Positions 16,154 through 24,252 of a stretch of DNA of 38,971 nt are shown here, piece by piece. Within the stretch, counting starts at the first letter, position 1. Every line of letters begins with the position of its first letter. A model generated the notes under the pieces. It was not told where the DNA came from. It was given only the letters and a program-made list of their open reading frames with translations, and ran no database searches. This DNA comes from Gemmatimonadota bacterium (GTDB lineage: Bacteria; Gemmatimonadota; Gemmatimonadetes; Longimicrobiales; Gaopeijiaceae). Location of the stretch: NCBI GenBank assembly GCA_026706635.1, contig JAPOYJ010000059.1, positions 1 to 38,971 of the forward strand. Reading direction: 5' to 3'. The translations under genes were made by a program, and so were the position numbers.

Positions 16154-16651
16154 ATGACCCGCCTTCCCTCGTGCCCCGCGCCTCCATCTCCCGATGCCCG
16201 TCCCTGGGGTGTTGGTCAAGCCTCCCGCCGCGTGGGTCGATTCCTGGTCGCGGCCGCGGTGGTCGCCCTCGTTGCCTGCGACGACCCCGGCGCTCTTCCA
16301 GAGGACAATCGCGTGATCGGCAATGTCCTGTTCGGCGACGACAAGGGGCCGCGGATACCGCAGACGGCGACAGCCGGCATCCCTCTGGAGATCACGATCT
16401 GGACAGTCGGCAACGGCGGCTACCGGGCCGCCGACACCGAGGTGGCGTACAGCGGCCGGTCGGCGGTCGTGACCCCCTACGACTACATGGATCCATCGGT
16501 CCTCACCAATGATCTGCGGTACATGGAGCACAGGACGACGGTGGTCTTCGACGATCCGGGGACCGCGGAGATCGTGCTCGTGTTCAGGACGGAGCTGGGG
16601 TACCCCGGCCGGTACGGGTCCGAGGCGTACACCGTGGAGGTGGTGCGATGA
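16154..16651 (+). CDS. Small lipoprotein of unknown function
   Basis: A 165-aa protein. The ATG at 16154 is chosen because AGGAG (16141-16145) precedes it at good distance. A twin-basic, hydrophobic leader (RRVGRFLVAAAVVALVAC) ends in a lipobox, so it is probably acylated and membrane anchored. The mature part looks like one immunoglobulin-like beta sandwich (GIPLEITIWTVGNGGYRAADTEVAYSGRSAVVTPYDY ... TAEIVLVFRTELGYPGRYGSEAYTVEVV). No family is recognised. Its stop overlaps the start of the next gene (ATGA), so the two are an operon and may form an outer-membrane pair. Confidence 0.75.
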   Translation: MTRLPSCPAPPSPDARPWGVGQASRRVGRFLVAAAVVALVACDDPGALPEDNRVIGNVLFGDDKGPRIPQTATAGIPLEITIWTVGNGGYRAADTEVAYSGRSAVVTPYDYMDPSVLTNDLRYMEHRTTVVFDDPGTAEIVLVFRTELGYPGRYGSEAYTVEVVR

Positions 16652-17343
16652 AGCGCTTCGCAGCCCCTCTTCTCGCCGCTGCGCTCCTCCTGCCTCCCGG
16701 GGCCTCCGCCTTCGGGCAGACCACCCTCACCGTGACCACCGGCGTGAACCGGACGTCGATCGGCGTCAACCTGGCACGATACGTGTACCCGCACTTCGAC
16801 AACCACCGGCATCCGGACTTCAGGTCGGCGACCGGAGCTACGGTCGGGCTGGCGGTTACGAGGCCTCTGTCGGGGAATCTGAGCCTTGAGGTCGGCAGCC
16901 TCTACTCGAAGAAGGGTACCCGCTGGAAGGGCGGGTCGGACGGAGTCAACTTCGAAGCCCGGATGGAACCCGAATACCTGGAAGTGGCGACTCTGCTGAA
17001 GGTGGGGCTTGGGCTGCCCGGGAGCCGTATTTCGGCGTATGCGACAGCGGGTCCGGCGGTCGCGTTCAGGACCTCGTGCGAGTGGAATGAAGTCGTGTCG
17101 ATCAGGGGCTTGGTCATCAACGAGGTCAATGCAAGATGTGGGCGTGTGGGCCTTGGCCTGTCGCGCTTCGACTTCGGCCTCTCCGGAGGCGCCGGGGTCG
17201 AGACGGCGCTCTCCGACGGCGTGGGGGTGTCGGTTGGCGTGGTGCATACTCTGGGGCTCAAGAACGTCGGTGCGCACCGCGCGGGCCACCTCAAGAACCG
17301 CGCCATGAGCCTCCGGGCCGGGATTGTGACCCCGATCGGCTGA
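16648..17343 (+). CDS. Outer-membrane beta-barrel protein, PorT/OmpX-like
   Basis: A 231-aa protein with a clear signal peptide (MKRFAAPLLAAALLLPPGASAFGQ). After it come alternating amphipathic strands typical of an 8-stranded barrel (TTLTVTTGVNRTSIGVNL, GATVGLAVTRPLSGNLSLEVGSLYSKKGTRW, ATLLKVGLGLPGSRISAYATAGPAVAF, FDFGLSGGAGVETALSDGVGVSVGVVHTLGL), ending AGIVTPIG. Two cysteines (SCEWNE and ARCGRV) may form a disulfide. It overlaps the preceding lipoprotein gene by 4 bp. The exact role is unknown; it is probably structural or a small channel. Confidence 0.8.
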   Translation: MKRFAAPLLAAALLLPPGASAFGQTTLTVTTGVNRTSIGVNLARYVYPHFDNHRHPDFRSATGATVGLAVTRPLSGNLSLEVGSLYSKKGTRWKGGSDGVNFEARMEPEYLEVATLLKVGLGLPGSRISAYATAGPAVAFRTSCEWNEVVSIRGLVINEVNARCGRVGLGLSRFDFGLSGGAGVETALSDGVGVSVGVVHTLGLKNVGAHRAGHLKNRAMSLRAGIVTPIG

Positions 17344-17414
17344 TTGCCGACCCGTCTCAGCTCTCGGCCACCTCCGTGCCTTCGCCGACGTGGTGCCTCG
17401 GGTCGCCCTCTACC

Positions 17415-18500
17415 CTAACGCGGCAGCGCCCGAGCCTCGGAGACCAGCCTTTCCCAGCCGTCGTCCAGCTCCCGCCGAAGCTGCCGGTCCCTCTCGGCGG
17501 CCAGCCTGGCGAGCGAGAGCAGCCGCATCGCCAGGGCCTGATGCTGGGCGAGGTTGACCGCCATGGGGTTCCACCCGTACAGCCCCGTCTTGAGGACGTT
17601 GGCGGCGGCGAGCAGCCCGTGGGTGAGCGCCAGCATCTGCTCCCGCTTCAGCCTTTCCGGCAGGCCGGGCCGCCCGGCCCCTCTCTGGCCGGAGCCATCC
17701 GCCAACGCACGCACGCCGTGGTAGGCGCATAGGGTGATCTCGGCGATCGCGGGCGAGATCGCTGCGGTCATGAAGTGGCGGAGGTCGTAGCCGTTCGCGT
17801 GCATGTACCGAGCCACGTCTCTGACGGCCACCGGATCGCCCCGCTCCTGCAAGGTGATTCCGGAGCTGGCACCTGCGAGGTGGAATGCCGCCATGAACGG
17901 CGGCGGCAGCCCCTGGGCGGTGAAGACGTCCGAGAACCCGTGGACGACCACCCTGACCAGCGCCGTCAGCGGGTTGCGCGCGCCACCATGCCCGGGATGA
18001 TCGATGACCCGCCAGCCGCCGGACTTGTCGACGAAGGTACAGGTGCCGGAGAGGATGTCGCCCACCCCGAAGACAAGGCCGAGCAGGGGATCGTGACCAA
18101 GCGAGGCGAGGCGGTGGACGTTCGGCGTGAGGCCGAGCTTCGGGCTGACCACATCGTAGGGCACCTCGGCCCACTCTTCCGCCGCGGTGGTCAGCTTGGC
18201 GATCCACTCCTGGAACGCATTGCGCCGAAGGCCGTCCGAGCCGTGGGCCGGAGCCAGCTTCTGTGACTGCTCCTTCATCCATGCCGTCAGCGGGCTACCG
18301 CGCTGCGCCTCTCCCCTGAAGGAGCCGCCCGGCGTCGCGACCAGGAGGTAGTCCGTGAGCGCCCCGACCGTCACCGCCAGCGCGACGGCGGCCCAGTCCC
18401 AACGATCCCACGGCGCCGAGCGGTAGTTTTCGTCGAACCAGTCCCGGATCTCGGCCGCGCGATGCGGGGGCAGCAGCTGCGCAAGCGGATCGGGGCCGAC
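17415..18500 (-). pseudogene. Membrane protein of the TerB-like operon, cut off from its N-terminus by an in-frame TAG
   Basis: The third part of the operon. The first start codon in this frame is a GTG at 18374, but it falls in the middle of a predicted membrane helix (WDWAAVALAVTVGALTDYLLVA). The 42 codons between that GTG and the upstream TAG (18501-18503) read as good protein (LLPPHRAAEIRDWFDENYRSAPWDRWDW) with no ATG, GTG or TTG. This frame is the same as that of the preceding coiled-coil ORF. I therefore read the two as one original gene broken by a nonsense mutation (or read through). The rest (GLVFGVGDILSGTCTFVDKSGGWRVIDHPGH, YDLRHFMTAAISPAIAEITLCAYHGVRAL) is conserved-looking but not assignable. 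The function is unknown, possibly a membrane-associated defence effector. Confidence 0.6.
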
Positions 18501-18866
18501 CTAGATCCCATGATCTGCGATGTATCGCTCCACGTTGCCCACGTAGTCGTCCCAGCTCCCGCCCGGATCGGGGTACGGCACCGTGGCGGATGCATCCGTC
18601 GCGAAGGTCCGGTCCTCGTCCGCGGCCCGGTCGCTACGCGACTCTCCCTTCGGCGGGGACCCGGCGGGCGGGAGGCCCGCCTCGGCGCGGAATGCTTGGA
18701 CCTGACGCACTAGGCCATCCAGCTCGCGTTTCTGCCGGCCCGACTCCCGTTCCAGAGCGTCGAGCCGGCGTTCCAGCGAAAGCAGCGCCAGGTGCAGGAC
18801 GTCCAGCTGGAAGCGCTGGACGAGCGCCGCCCGCTCGGCTTGCCCGGCCGCGCTTCGTTTCGTCAC
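18501..18866 (-). CDS. Coiled-coil N-terminal part of the interrupted TerB-operon protein
   Basis: A 121-aa ORF from a GTG at 18866, which overlaps the stop of the TerB-like gene (GTGA). Residues 20-65 form a coiled coil (LDVLHLALLSLERRLDALERESGRQKRELDGLVRQVQAF). A linker follows, then WDDYVGNVERYIADHGI and TAG. The frame continues without another stop into the membrane-protein segment downstream, so this is probably the N-terminal quarter of one longer protein. If the TAG is real, it yields a short soluble coiled-coil protein. The 4-bp overlap with the TerB-like gene makes the operon structure clear. Confidence 0.6.
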   Translation of the reverse strand: MTKRSAAGQAERAALVQRFQLDVLHLALLSLERRLDALERESGRQKRELDGLVRQVQAFRAEAGLPPAGSPPKGESRSDRAADEDRTFATDASATVPYPDPGGSWDDYVGNVERYIADHGI

Positions 18867-20014
18867 TCGGAGCTGCCCGCCGCCTTGCTTCCAGCCGCCT
18901 TCTGCAAGTCGGACTCGAAGCGGTTCGACCTCCTGCCGAGCTCGCCGAGAGCGCCCGCCGACCGGGACAACAAGGCAACCTGGTCCTTCAGCCAGCCGAT
19001 CGCATCGCGATTCCTGTCCGTCTCGTCGGCCAGCTTCGCTATGCGCGTGCCCAGACGGGACATGTCCTCGCCAAGATCGACGATCGCTCTCTGGTGGGTC
19101 AGGAGCACCTCCTGCAGCATCAGCTCGCGGAGCGACGCCCAGTGCCGCTCGGACCCACCCAGAGCCCACCGCACGCCCATGTACACAACCCCGCCGACGA
19201 TGACCGCGACGCCGATGCCGCTGACCATTGCCGACAGGCCCAGCACGCCGCCCATGCCGAGCGTGGCGAGTCCGGATGTGATGCCGGCCGCGCTGAGACC
19301 GCCCACGCTGCCGGCCACATAGATCGCGGTGACGGGCGCACCCACCGCTGCCGCCCTGGCCGTCATATCCTTCGCAAGGCCCACAATCTGCTTGTCCGAG
19401 AGCTCCCCGGCCAGAATATTCTCGTCCTGCTCGCATGCGTCCTCGAGGAACTCGACCTTGGCGTCATCCAGCTCAAGGATGCGGGCTAGCTGACGGATGC
19501 CAGCCTCGTCTCGGACGGAGCCGCCCGAGGTGGCGCGCCGCACCCGAATGGCGTCCTTCATGAGCGCGCACTTCAGGGCGAGCTTCGCCTCTTCCGTTTC
19601 GTCGCGACGATCGTGCAGGAGCTCGTCGATCAGTTCGCGGGGGTCAAGGCTCTGGGGGCGTTCGAGGTGCTCGCGAACGGCCGTGCGGATGTTGGCGCCG
19701 CACTGCATACGCGTCATCATCAGCTGGATTTCGCACAGCTCCTTCTCGTCGATCCGACGGTCGTCGATGTGGACGAGCCAGATCAGGACGGCCATGTAGC
19801 GCTTGAGCGAGTCGTCCGAGAGCTCCTCCACCGTCACCCGCGCGGTCTTATCGGAAACCTCGCCGTCCTTGGGGGCGGTGAGGCCGCCGATGTAGGGGAT
19901 GTTCCGTGCCACCTCGGCGATCTTGCCGCCAGCCGCGTCGACCCCGGCCTTAACGGCGCGGGCTCCGCACTTCCCGGTCCTCACCGCTGTGCCCAGCACG
20001 CCCTCTGAGTCCAT
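18863..20014 (-). CDS. TerB-like protein with a glycine-rich membrane hairpin
   Basis: A 383-aa protein and the first gene of the operon; the ATG at 20014 follows a purine-rich AGGATAGGGAG. Residues 68-200 are helical with TerB-like acidic metal-binding-style turns (HIDDRRIDEKEL at 82-93, RDEAGIRQLARILELDD at 168-184). Residues 224-286 form a long Gly/Ala/Val hydrophobic segment (GSVGGLSAAGITSGLATLG, VSGIGVAVIVGGVVYMG) that could insert as a hairpin. The C-terminus (290-375) is a coiled coil with HWASLRELMLQEVLL and RIAKLADETDRNRDAIGWL. The combination suggests a membrane stress or defence protein. This inference rests on the fold-like pattern and island context, not on a recognised system. 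Confidence 0.65.
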   Translation of the reverse strand: MDSEGVLGTAVRTGKCGARAVKAGVDAAGGKIAEVARNIPYIGGLTAPKDGEVSDKTARVTVEELSDDSLKRYMAVLIWLVHIDDRRIDEKELCEIQLMMTRMQCGANIRTAVREHLERPQSLDPRELIDELLHDRRDETEEAKLALKCALMKDAIRVRRATSGGSVRDEAGIRQLARILELDDAKVEFLEDACEQDENILAGELSDKQIVGLAKDMTARAAAVGAPVTAIYVAGSVGGLSAAGITSGLATLGMGGVLGLSAMVSGIGVAVIVGGVVYMGVRWALGGSERHWASLRELMLQEVLLTHQRAIVDLGEDMSRLGTRIAKLADETDRNRDAIGWLKDQVALLSRSAGALGELGRRSNRFESDLQKAAGSKAAGSSE

Positions 20015-20072
20015 GACTCCCTATCCTTCCCGTCGAATCGTCGGTTTCCCGAGGCTGTCCTCCTCCCGCTCC

Positions 20073-20184
20073 ATTCTACTCCGCACCGCTCCTGCAAGCG
20101 ACCACACGTCCGCCGCAACCACCCCGGCGCGGTTGCCGCTGGCCTGTGACTCCGCACCAACACATGTACATTTCGATATGTACA
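20073..20184. promoter_or_regulatory. Divergent control region: toxin-antitoxin operator and TerB-operon promoter
   Basis: TGTACAT (20165-20171) and ATGTACA (20178-20184) are perfect 7-bp inverted repeats with a 6-bp spacer, just before the antitoxin gene. This is the expected site for Phd/VapB autoregulation. On the minus strand TAGAAT (plus-strand 20073-20078) is a plausible -10 box for the TerB-like operon, but its -35 is poor. Confidence 0.5.
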
Positions 20185-20206
20185 CTATGAGGAGCGGAGG
20201 ACACCG

Positions 20207-20446
20207 ATGAAGACCGTTGGCGCAGCCGAGTTCAAGGCCCGGTGCCTGCGATTGATCAGCCAGATGAATCAGGACGGTGAGCCCCTGACCGTTACGAACC
20301 GCGGTCGTCCCGTCGCCATAGTGTCGCCCATCCCCGAACAGGCTCGATCCGCTTCCATCATCGGCGCGATGGCAGGTACGGTTCTGGCGTACGACGACCC
20401 GCTCGCGCCCGCCGCCGACCACTCCGAGTGGGCGTCGCTGCGTTGA
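20207..20446 (+). CDS. Phd/YefM-family antitoxin
   Basis: A 79-aa antitoxin of the prevent-host-death type. The N-terminal DNA-binding fold is clear (VGAAEFKARCLRLISQMNQDGEPLTVTNRGRPVAIVSPI), with the hallmark T-NRG-PVA-I segment. The C-terminal 30 residues should wrap and neutralise the toxin. GGAGG at 20196-20200 is correctly spaced from the ATG. A palindromic operator lies upstream. The stop overlaps the toxin start, the usual arrangement that keeps antitoxin in excess. It forms a type II system with the PIN-domain gene that follows. Confidence 0.92.
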   Translation: MKTVGAAEFKARCLRLISQMNQDGEPLTVTNRGRPVAIVSPIPEQARSASIIGAMAGTVLAYDDPLAPAADHSEWASLR

Positions 20447-20856
20447 TCGTCCTCGATACGCACACGCTCATCTGGACCGTGGAAGGCGATGGGCGACTCG
20501 GCACGAGCGCGTCCCGCCTGATTGAGGAAACGGTTCAGACCGATCGGCTGGCGGTGTCGGCGATCACGCCCTGGGAAATCGCTCTGCTGGTGGAACGGCG
20601 GCGGTTGCGGCTCGGACTCGATGTCGGCGAGTGGATCGCAGAAGCTCTCGCCCTGCCGGGCGTCACGCTCATCCCGATCGAACCGGCCATAACCATCGAC
20701 AGCGTTCGCCTGCCGGACGAGTTTCACGACGACCCCGCCGATCGGTTCATCGTCGCCACGGCGGGTCGTCTGAAGGTGCCACTGCTGACCGCCGACCGGA
20801 AGATTCTGGCGTACTCGGAGGCGGGGCATCTTCGGACCGTGGACGCTGCGGGATGA
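20443..20856 (+). CDS. vapC: VapC-type PIN-domain ribonuclease toxin
   Basis: A 137-aa toxin that cleaves RNA using an acidic metal site. The start is taken as TTG 20443, which overlaps the antitoxin stop (TTGA) and gives the canonical beginning MIVLDTHTLIW with the first catalytic Asp at residue 5. A GTG at 20428 is the alternative. Further PIN landmarks are AITPWEIALLV (Glu), and DDPADRFIVATAGRLKVPLLTADRKIL (two Asp near the end). It is coupled to the Phd-type antitoxin. The subfamily is the one whose members start VLDTHxLIW. It is likely intact. Confidence 0.92.
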   Translation: MIVLDTHTLIWTVEGDGRLGTSASRLIEETVQTDRLAVSAITPWEIALLVERRRLRLGLDVGEWIAEALALPGVTLIPIEPAITIDSVRLPDEFHDDPADRFIVATAGRLKVPLLTADRKILAYSEAGHLRTVDAAG

Positions 20857-20870
20857 TCGAACCGCCGTCG

Positions 20871-21758
20871 TCATCGCAAATGGAGCCGAGCCTCATGCCG
20901 CCCCTCGATCTTCCCCACGATGTCCTCGGCGACCCTCCGGTGCTCTTCGGGCACCCTCATCGGTCGTCCGGCGAGTTGCCGCAGTGCAGCCACCAGGGGA
21001 ACCAGCTCGTGGCAGTCGTCGGCGCTCTCTGCCAGTGCGTCGGCGAACACGGAGGGATCCGCTCCGACCGCGATCAGATCGATGGTGTCCCACACGACCT
21101 TCTTGAGCATCTCGCCATCGGCCACGTCCAGGTCGTGCACATCGCCTCGAATACCCGAACCGCCTCCGACTCCTCGCCCTCGAGGACGAGTGCGTGCACC
21201 CGGCTGCCTAGGGCGCGCCACGAGACGGGGATGCCGCGCTGGCCCTGGATGTCTCCGTAGTCACGGATCAGGGTGTCGCAGGCTTCGAGCGCTTCGCGAC
21301 CGCGCCGCAGGCCGTTCAGACAGAGGGCTCTAAGCTCGAGTGCACCGGCGATCTCCCGGCGAAGCTCCAGCCTGTCGCTGCCTCGGTCCGGCCCGAAGAA
21401 GGCCACCATGAATCGGATCAGCCCGTGCACGACCGCCGCCTCGTCGCGTCTGCGCCGGAGCTTGTAGTACACGCTGTGGAGGGGCTCCCCGACCACGTAT
21501 AGCCGGCGCCTCCCATTCCCCTTGGCCGTGACCGCGCCGCGTCGGGTCAGCCGACCCAGCAGCGCGGAGGTCGTCCGCACCCCCATCCGCGCCCGGTCGG
21601 CCACGGCACGGGTCGACGACGGCGCCCAGAGGTCCGCCAGAGCCGCGAACAAGCGTCGCTCCGTCCTGGGCAGCGACCGCACGGGGCGCCAGCCTGCGCG
21701 GCGAGGTGGTCGCTGGCGCTCTCCCGCGACGGTCGCCGCCTCCGAGCTGGAGCGGGGG
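20871..21758 (-). pseudogene. Frameshifted C-terminal remnant of a winged-helix/TPR-bearing ATPase
   Basis: The upstream frame encodes a winged helix (RRLFAALADLWAPSSTRAVADRARMGVRTTSALLGRLTRRGAVTAKGNGRRRLYVVGEPLHSVYYKLRRR) followed by helical repeats. This is the pattern found after the ATPase domain of large bacterial AAA/STAND-like proteins. No Walker motifs are present; the frame instead runs into palindromic repeat B. At about 21141-21150 the coding sense jumps frame: VRVFEA in one frame continues as DVHDLDVADGEMLKKVVWDTIDLIAVGADPSVFADAL in the next. A single missing base explains it. The gene has thus lost its N-terminus and is frameshifted. A decayed accessory ATPase is the simplest reading. 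Confidence 0.65.
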
Positions 21759-21936
21759 CTAGCAGCCCGTGGAAGAAACCCTGACGGCATTCGAGGGGCG
21801 CTGCATCCGCGCTGGACCGCTTCGCTCTGCGTTGCTTCTTGCACGAATAGCGCTGCTATTCGCGCTGCGAAGCGCCTTGCCAGCCCGGCGCAGCGCCCCT
21901 CTCGGTGCTCGCCTGAGTTCATCCACGGACTGCTGG
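21759..21936. repeat. Palindromic interspersed repeat, copy B (longest)
   Basis: Begins CTAGCAGCCCGTGGAAG and ends TCCACGGACTGCTGG. Nested inverted repeats run inwards: AGGGGCGCTGC against GCAGCGCCCCT, and a central hairpin CGAATAGC/GCTATTCG with a 3-nt loop (21844-21862). The segment around 21775-21805 is nearly identical to the reverse complement of copy D. It separates the ATPase remnant from its apparent promoter. Confidence 0.8.
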
Positions 21937-21992
21937 AGGAGGTCGTGGCTGCCGTGCGCTCTACGGTGGCGTGGCACTTGCTAGCCTACTAT

Positions 21993-22031
21993 TGTAAACT
22001 ATAAATTACATTTTGTAATGTGAAGTTTACA
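21993..22031. promoter_or_regulatory. Nested TTACA/TGTAA operator-like palindromes
   Basis: Outer arms TGTAAACT (21993-22000) and AGTTTACA (22024-22031) enclose a 15-bp palindrome with arms ATTACA and TGTAAT (22005-22019). The site is strikingly AT-rich against its surroundings. The same dyad type recurs before cas3. Confidence 0.6.
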
Positions 22032-22080
22032 TATTCGTGCAAAACCAGCCGGGGGGTAGCGCCGCCCGACGCTTCGGCGG

Positions 22081-22389
22081 TCAGCGGGCAGAGGTGGCGA
22101 AGTCGATCTGCTCGGCGAGCTTCAGGTCACCCTCGGAGACCTCGTCGCCGCGCGGGGATCCTATGCGGAGCCTGACCTCGCCCCGGCGGATTCTGATCTC
22201 CGGGTGGCGTCGCATCTCGTCCGCGATGGTGGCGATGCGGTTGACGAAGACGATGGCGCTCCGAAACGAGGGAAAGGAGAAGATCTTGCCGATGCGGCCT
22301 CCGTCGCGCTTCCAGCCGGTGTGCGCATCGGCCCATCGACCCGCGCTCGGAGACTCGGCCGCTTCTGTCATCGCACTCCCGCCCGCCAT
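22081..22389 (-). CDS. Pterin-4a-carbinolamine dehydratase-like protein with altered active site
   Basis: A 102-aa protein matching the PCD fold. IGKIFSFPSFRSAIVFVNRIATIADEMRRHPEIRIRRGEVRLRIGS corresponds to the F-F-sF--A--Fv--va--AE---HHP-i----V-v-l-TH core, and VSEGDLKLAEQID to the C-terminal helix. The catalytic HHP is RHP here (R61-H62-P63), and the later conserved Thr-His is replaced by Gly-Ser. The dehydratase activity may be weak or lost, as in PCD homologues with other roles. The start may be ATG 22389 or the ATG six codons later. It lies alone, near genes of pterin metabolism (mogA, folE2). Confidence 0.75.
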   Translation of the reverse strand: MAGGSAMTEAAESPSAGRWADAHTGWKRDGGRIGKIFSFPSFRSAIVFVNRIATIADEMRRHPEIRIRRGEVRLRIGSPRGDEVSEGDLKLAEQIDFATSAR

Positions 22390-22438
22390 GCGAGCTGGCG
22401 GGCTATGCCCAACGCGCTCGTCGTTGCACCGGACCGTA

Positions 22439-22518
22439 ACGGCCCGTGGGCAAACCCCGCCCTGCCAGCGGAGCGCTTCGCCACTCTCGATCCTCGCGCG
22501 AGATTATCCACGGACCGT
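22439..22518. repeat. Palindromic interspersed repeat, copy C
   Basis: Begins ACGGCCCGTGG and ends TCCACGGACCGT. The internal CGCGCGAGATTATCC is shared with copy A. It is 80 bp long and lies between divergent genes. Confidence 0.65.
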
Positions 22519-22551
22519 CAATTCTAACCAAAGTTGCGATCATGGGTGCTC

Positions 22552-23547
22552 ATGAGCGACCCGCGGACAGCTGACATGGCCACGCTGCAGGAGCTGCTGC
22601 AGCGCTCCAGCAGGACATTCGCCGTGGGCATCGACCTGCTCCCCGGCGCGCTGCGACGCGAGGTCACCGTCGCGTACCTGCTGCTCAGGATCTCCGACTA
22701 CCTGGAGGACAACCAGGAGCTTCCCGACCCCGAGAAGGCGGAGTTGCTCGAGGAGTGGGGGCGCGTACTCGAGGGCGCCTCACCCCGTGCGCTCTTCGAC
22801 CGCCTTGGCCGGGCGCGGGAGGATACTCCGGATGCCCTGGTTGCCCGCAATGCCCACGAGGTGCTCGCGGGCCTGAGCCAGCTGGAGCCGGCGGCGCGTG
22901 AGATCCTGGTCCGCTCGGTCCGCGAGTCGAGCCTGGGGATGGCCCGCTGGACCCGAAGCGGGCCGGTCTTCGAGGCGGAGAGCGACCTCGACGACTACAT
23001 GCACGAGGTCGCCGGCCGGGTCGGCCACCTTCTGACCGAGCTCTTCGCGCTCCAGATCCCGAAGGTCGCCCGGTCGCGGGCGCGCATGATGGCGCTGGGT
23101 CGCGACTTCGGTCTTGCGCTGCAGACGGTGAATGTGATCCGCGGATTGCACGAGGACCGCGACCGTGGGTGGATCTACGTGCCGGTCTCGTTCCTTCCCG
23201 ACCCGAACCTCGATCTGGCCCGCCTCTTCGAGCCGGAGAACCGCGAGGCGGCAATGTCGGTGCTGGAACGGCTGGTAGAGAAGGCGGACCGCCATCTGGA
23301 CGCTGCCCGGAGCTACCTGCGCCTCATCCCCAGGCGGGAGCACCGCGTGCGTCTCTTCTGCCTCCTGCCGCTCCTCTACGCCGTTCGCACCCTGGCTTGC
23401 AGCCGCAACAACCCCGACGTGCTGGTGAAGGAAGTCAAGATGACCCGCCCGGAGGTGATCGCGATATCGCGCAACGCCCGGATCATGGGCTTCTCGAGCT
23501 GGTGGATCGAGTGGTACTGCCGACGGCTCGAGGCCCGTGGCGCCTGA
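22552..23547 (+). CDS. Squalene/phytoene synthase family enzyme
   Basis: A head-to-head prenyl synthase of 331 aa from ATG 22552 (MSDPRTADMA). The first Asp-rich motif is SDYLEDN (residues 48-54) after the SRTFA opening. The second is NVIRGLHEDRDRGWIYVP at about residues 200-217, equivalent to N-IRD--ED-----YlP, with Gly in place of the usual Asp in IRD. The DLDDYMHEVAGRVGHLLTELF segment is typical of squalene synthases rather than phytoene synthases. Squalene for hopanoids or sterols is therefore the likely product. A TTG at 22534 is a less likely start. No other isoprenoid genes are in view. Confidence 0.85.
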   Translation: MSDPRTADMATLQELLQRSSRTFAVGIDLLPGALRREVTVAYLLLRISDYLEDNQELPDPEKAELLEEWGRVLEGASPRALFDRLGRAREDTPDALVARNAHEVLAGLSQLEPAAREILVRSVRESSLGMARWTRSGPVFEAESDLDDYMHEVAGRVGHLLTELFALQIPKVARSRARMMALGRDFGLALQTVNVIRGLHEDRDRGWIYVPVSFLPDPNLDLARLFEPENREAAMSVLERLVEKADRHLDAARSYLRLIPRREHRVRLFCLLPLLYAVRTLACSRNNPDVLVKEVKMTRPEVIAISRNARIMGFSSWWIEWYCRRLEARGA

Positions 23548-23623
23548 CCACCTCTACAGAGTCCGCACCCGTGGTTTCGCCCTGCGTTGCAGCTCGGGCC
23601 GGTCGCGCCTCCACCAGCCCGCC

Positions 23624-24178
23624 TCAGTGCGGCCGGTAGGCAACCACCCTCGCGGGATCGGTCTCGAGCCGTGGGCCCCCGACGAGGTCGACGCAGTCGG
23701 GGACCGCGGCGAATACGACATCCAGGCACTCGCGAACCGCCCTGGGGGACCCTGGCAGATTGATTATCAGGGCGCTCCCGCGCACACCCGCCGTCTGCCG
23801 CGACAGGACCGCCGTCGGCACCTGCTCCCTCGACACGGCCCGCATCGCCTCGCCCACTCCGGGCAGCTCCTTGTCGAGGACGGCGACCGTCGCCTCCGGG
23901 GTCACGTCGCGCGGCGCAGGGCCGGTTCCCCCGGTCGTGACCACGAGGCAGCACCCGGCCCGGTCGACAAGATCTTCGAGGACCGCGACGATCAGAGGCG
24001 CCTCGTCGGGGACCACTCGCATGAGGGGCTCCCACGGCACGGCAAGGACCTCGCCCATGTAGTCTCGCACCGCAGGCCCCCCCCGGTCCGCGTACTCCCC
24101 CCGCGACACCCTGTCGGATACGGTCACGATTCCGATCCGTGCGACTTCGTTCCCGGTCGTCCTGCCGCTAGCCTCCAT
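23624..24178 (-). CDS. mogA: Molybdopterin adenylyltransferase MogA/MoaB family
   Basis: A 184-aa enzyme of molybdenum cofactor synthesis that adenylylates molybdopterin before metal insertion. RIGIVTVSDRVSRGEYADRGGPAVRDYM is the family N-terminus, TTGGTGPAPRDVTPEAT the nucleotide-binding signature, and INLPGSPRAVRECLDVVFAAVPDCVDLVGG the conserved C-terminus. The start at ATG 24178 (MEASGRTTGNEVARIG) is preferred over the longer frame to 24271, which reads as non-coding. The gene diverges from the MazG-like gene with 74 bp between them. The family includes both MogA and MoaB, and the two cannot be separated by eye. Confidence 0.9.
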   Translation of the reverse strand: MEASGRTTGNEVARIGIVTVSDRVSRGEYADRGGPAVRDYMGEVLAVPWEPLMRVVPDEAPLIVAVLEDLVDRAGCCLVVTTGGTGPAPRDVTPEATVAVLDKELPGVGEAMRAVSREQVPTAVLSRQTAGVRGSALIINLPGSPRAVRECLDVVFAAVPDCVDLVGGPRLETDPARVVAYRPH

Positions 24179-24252
24179 GTTCGACAATATGACGGTTGAC
24201 TGACATTTTCCACTGCTTGGGCTGTGCCCCCACTCCAGACTTCCGACTTCCG

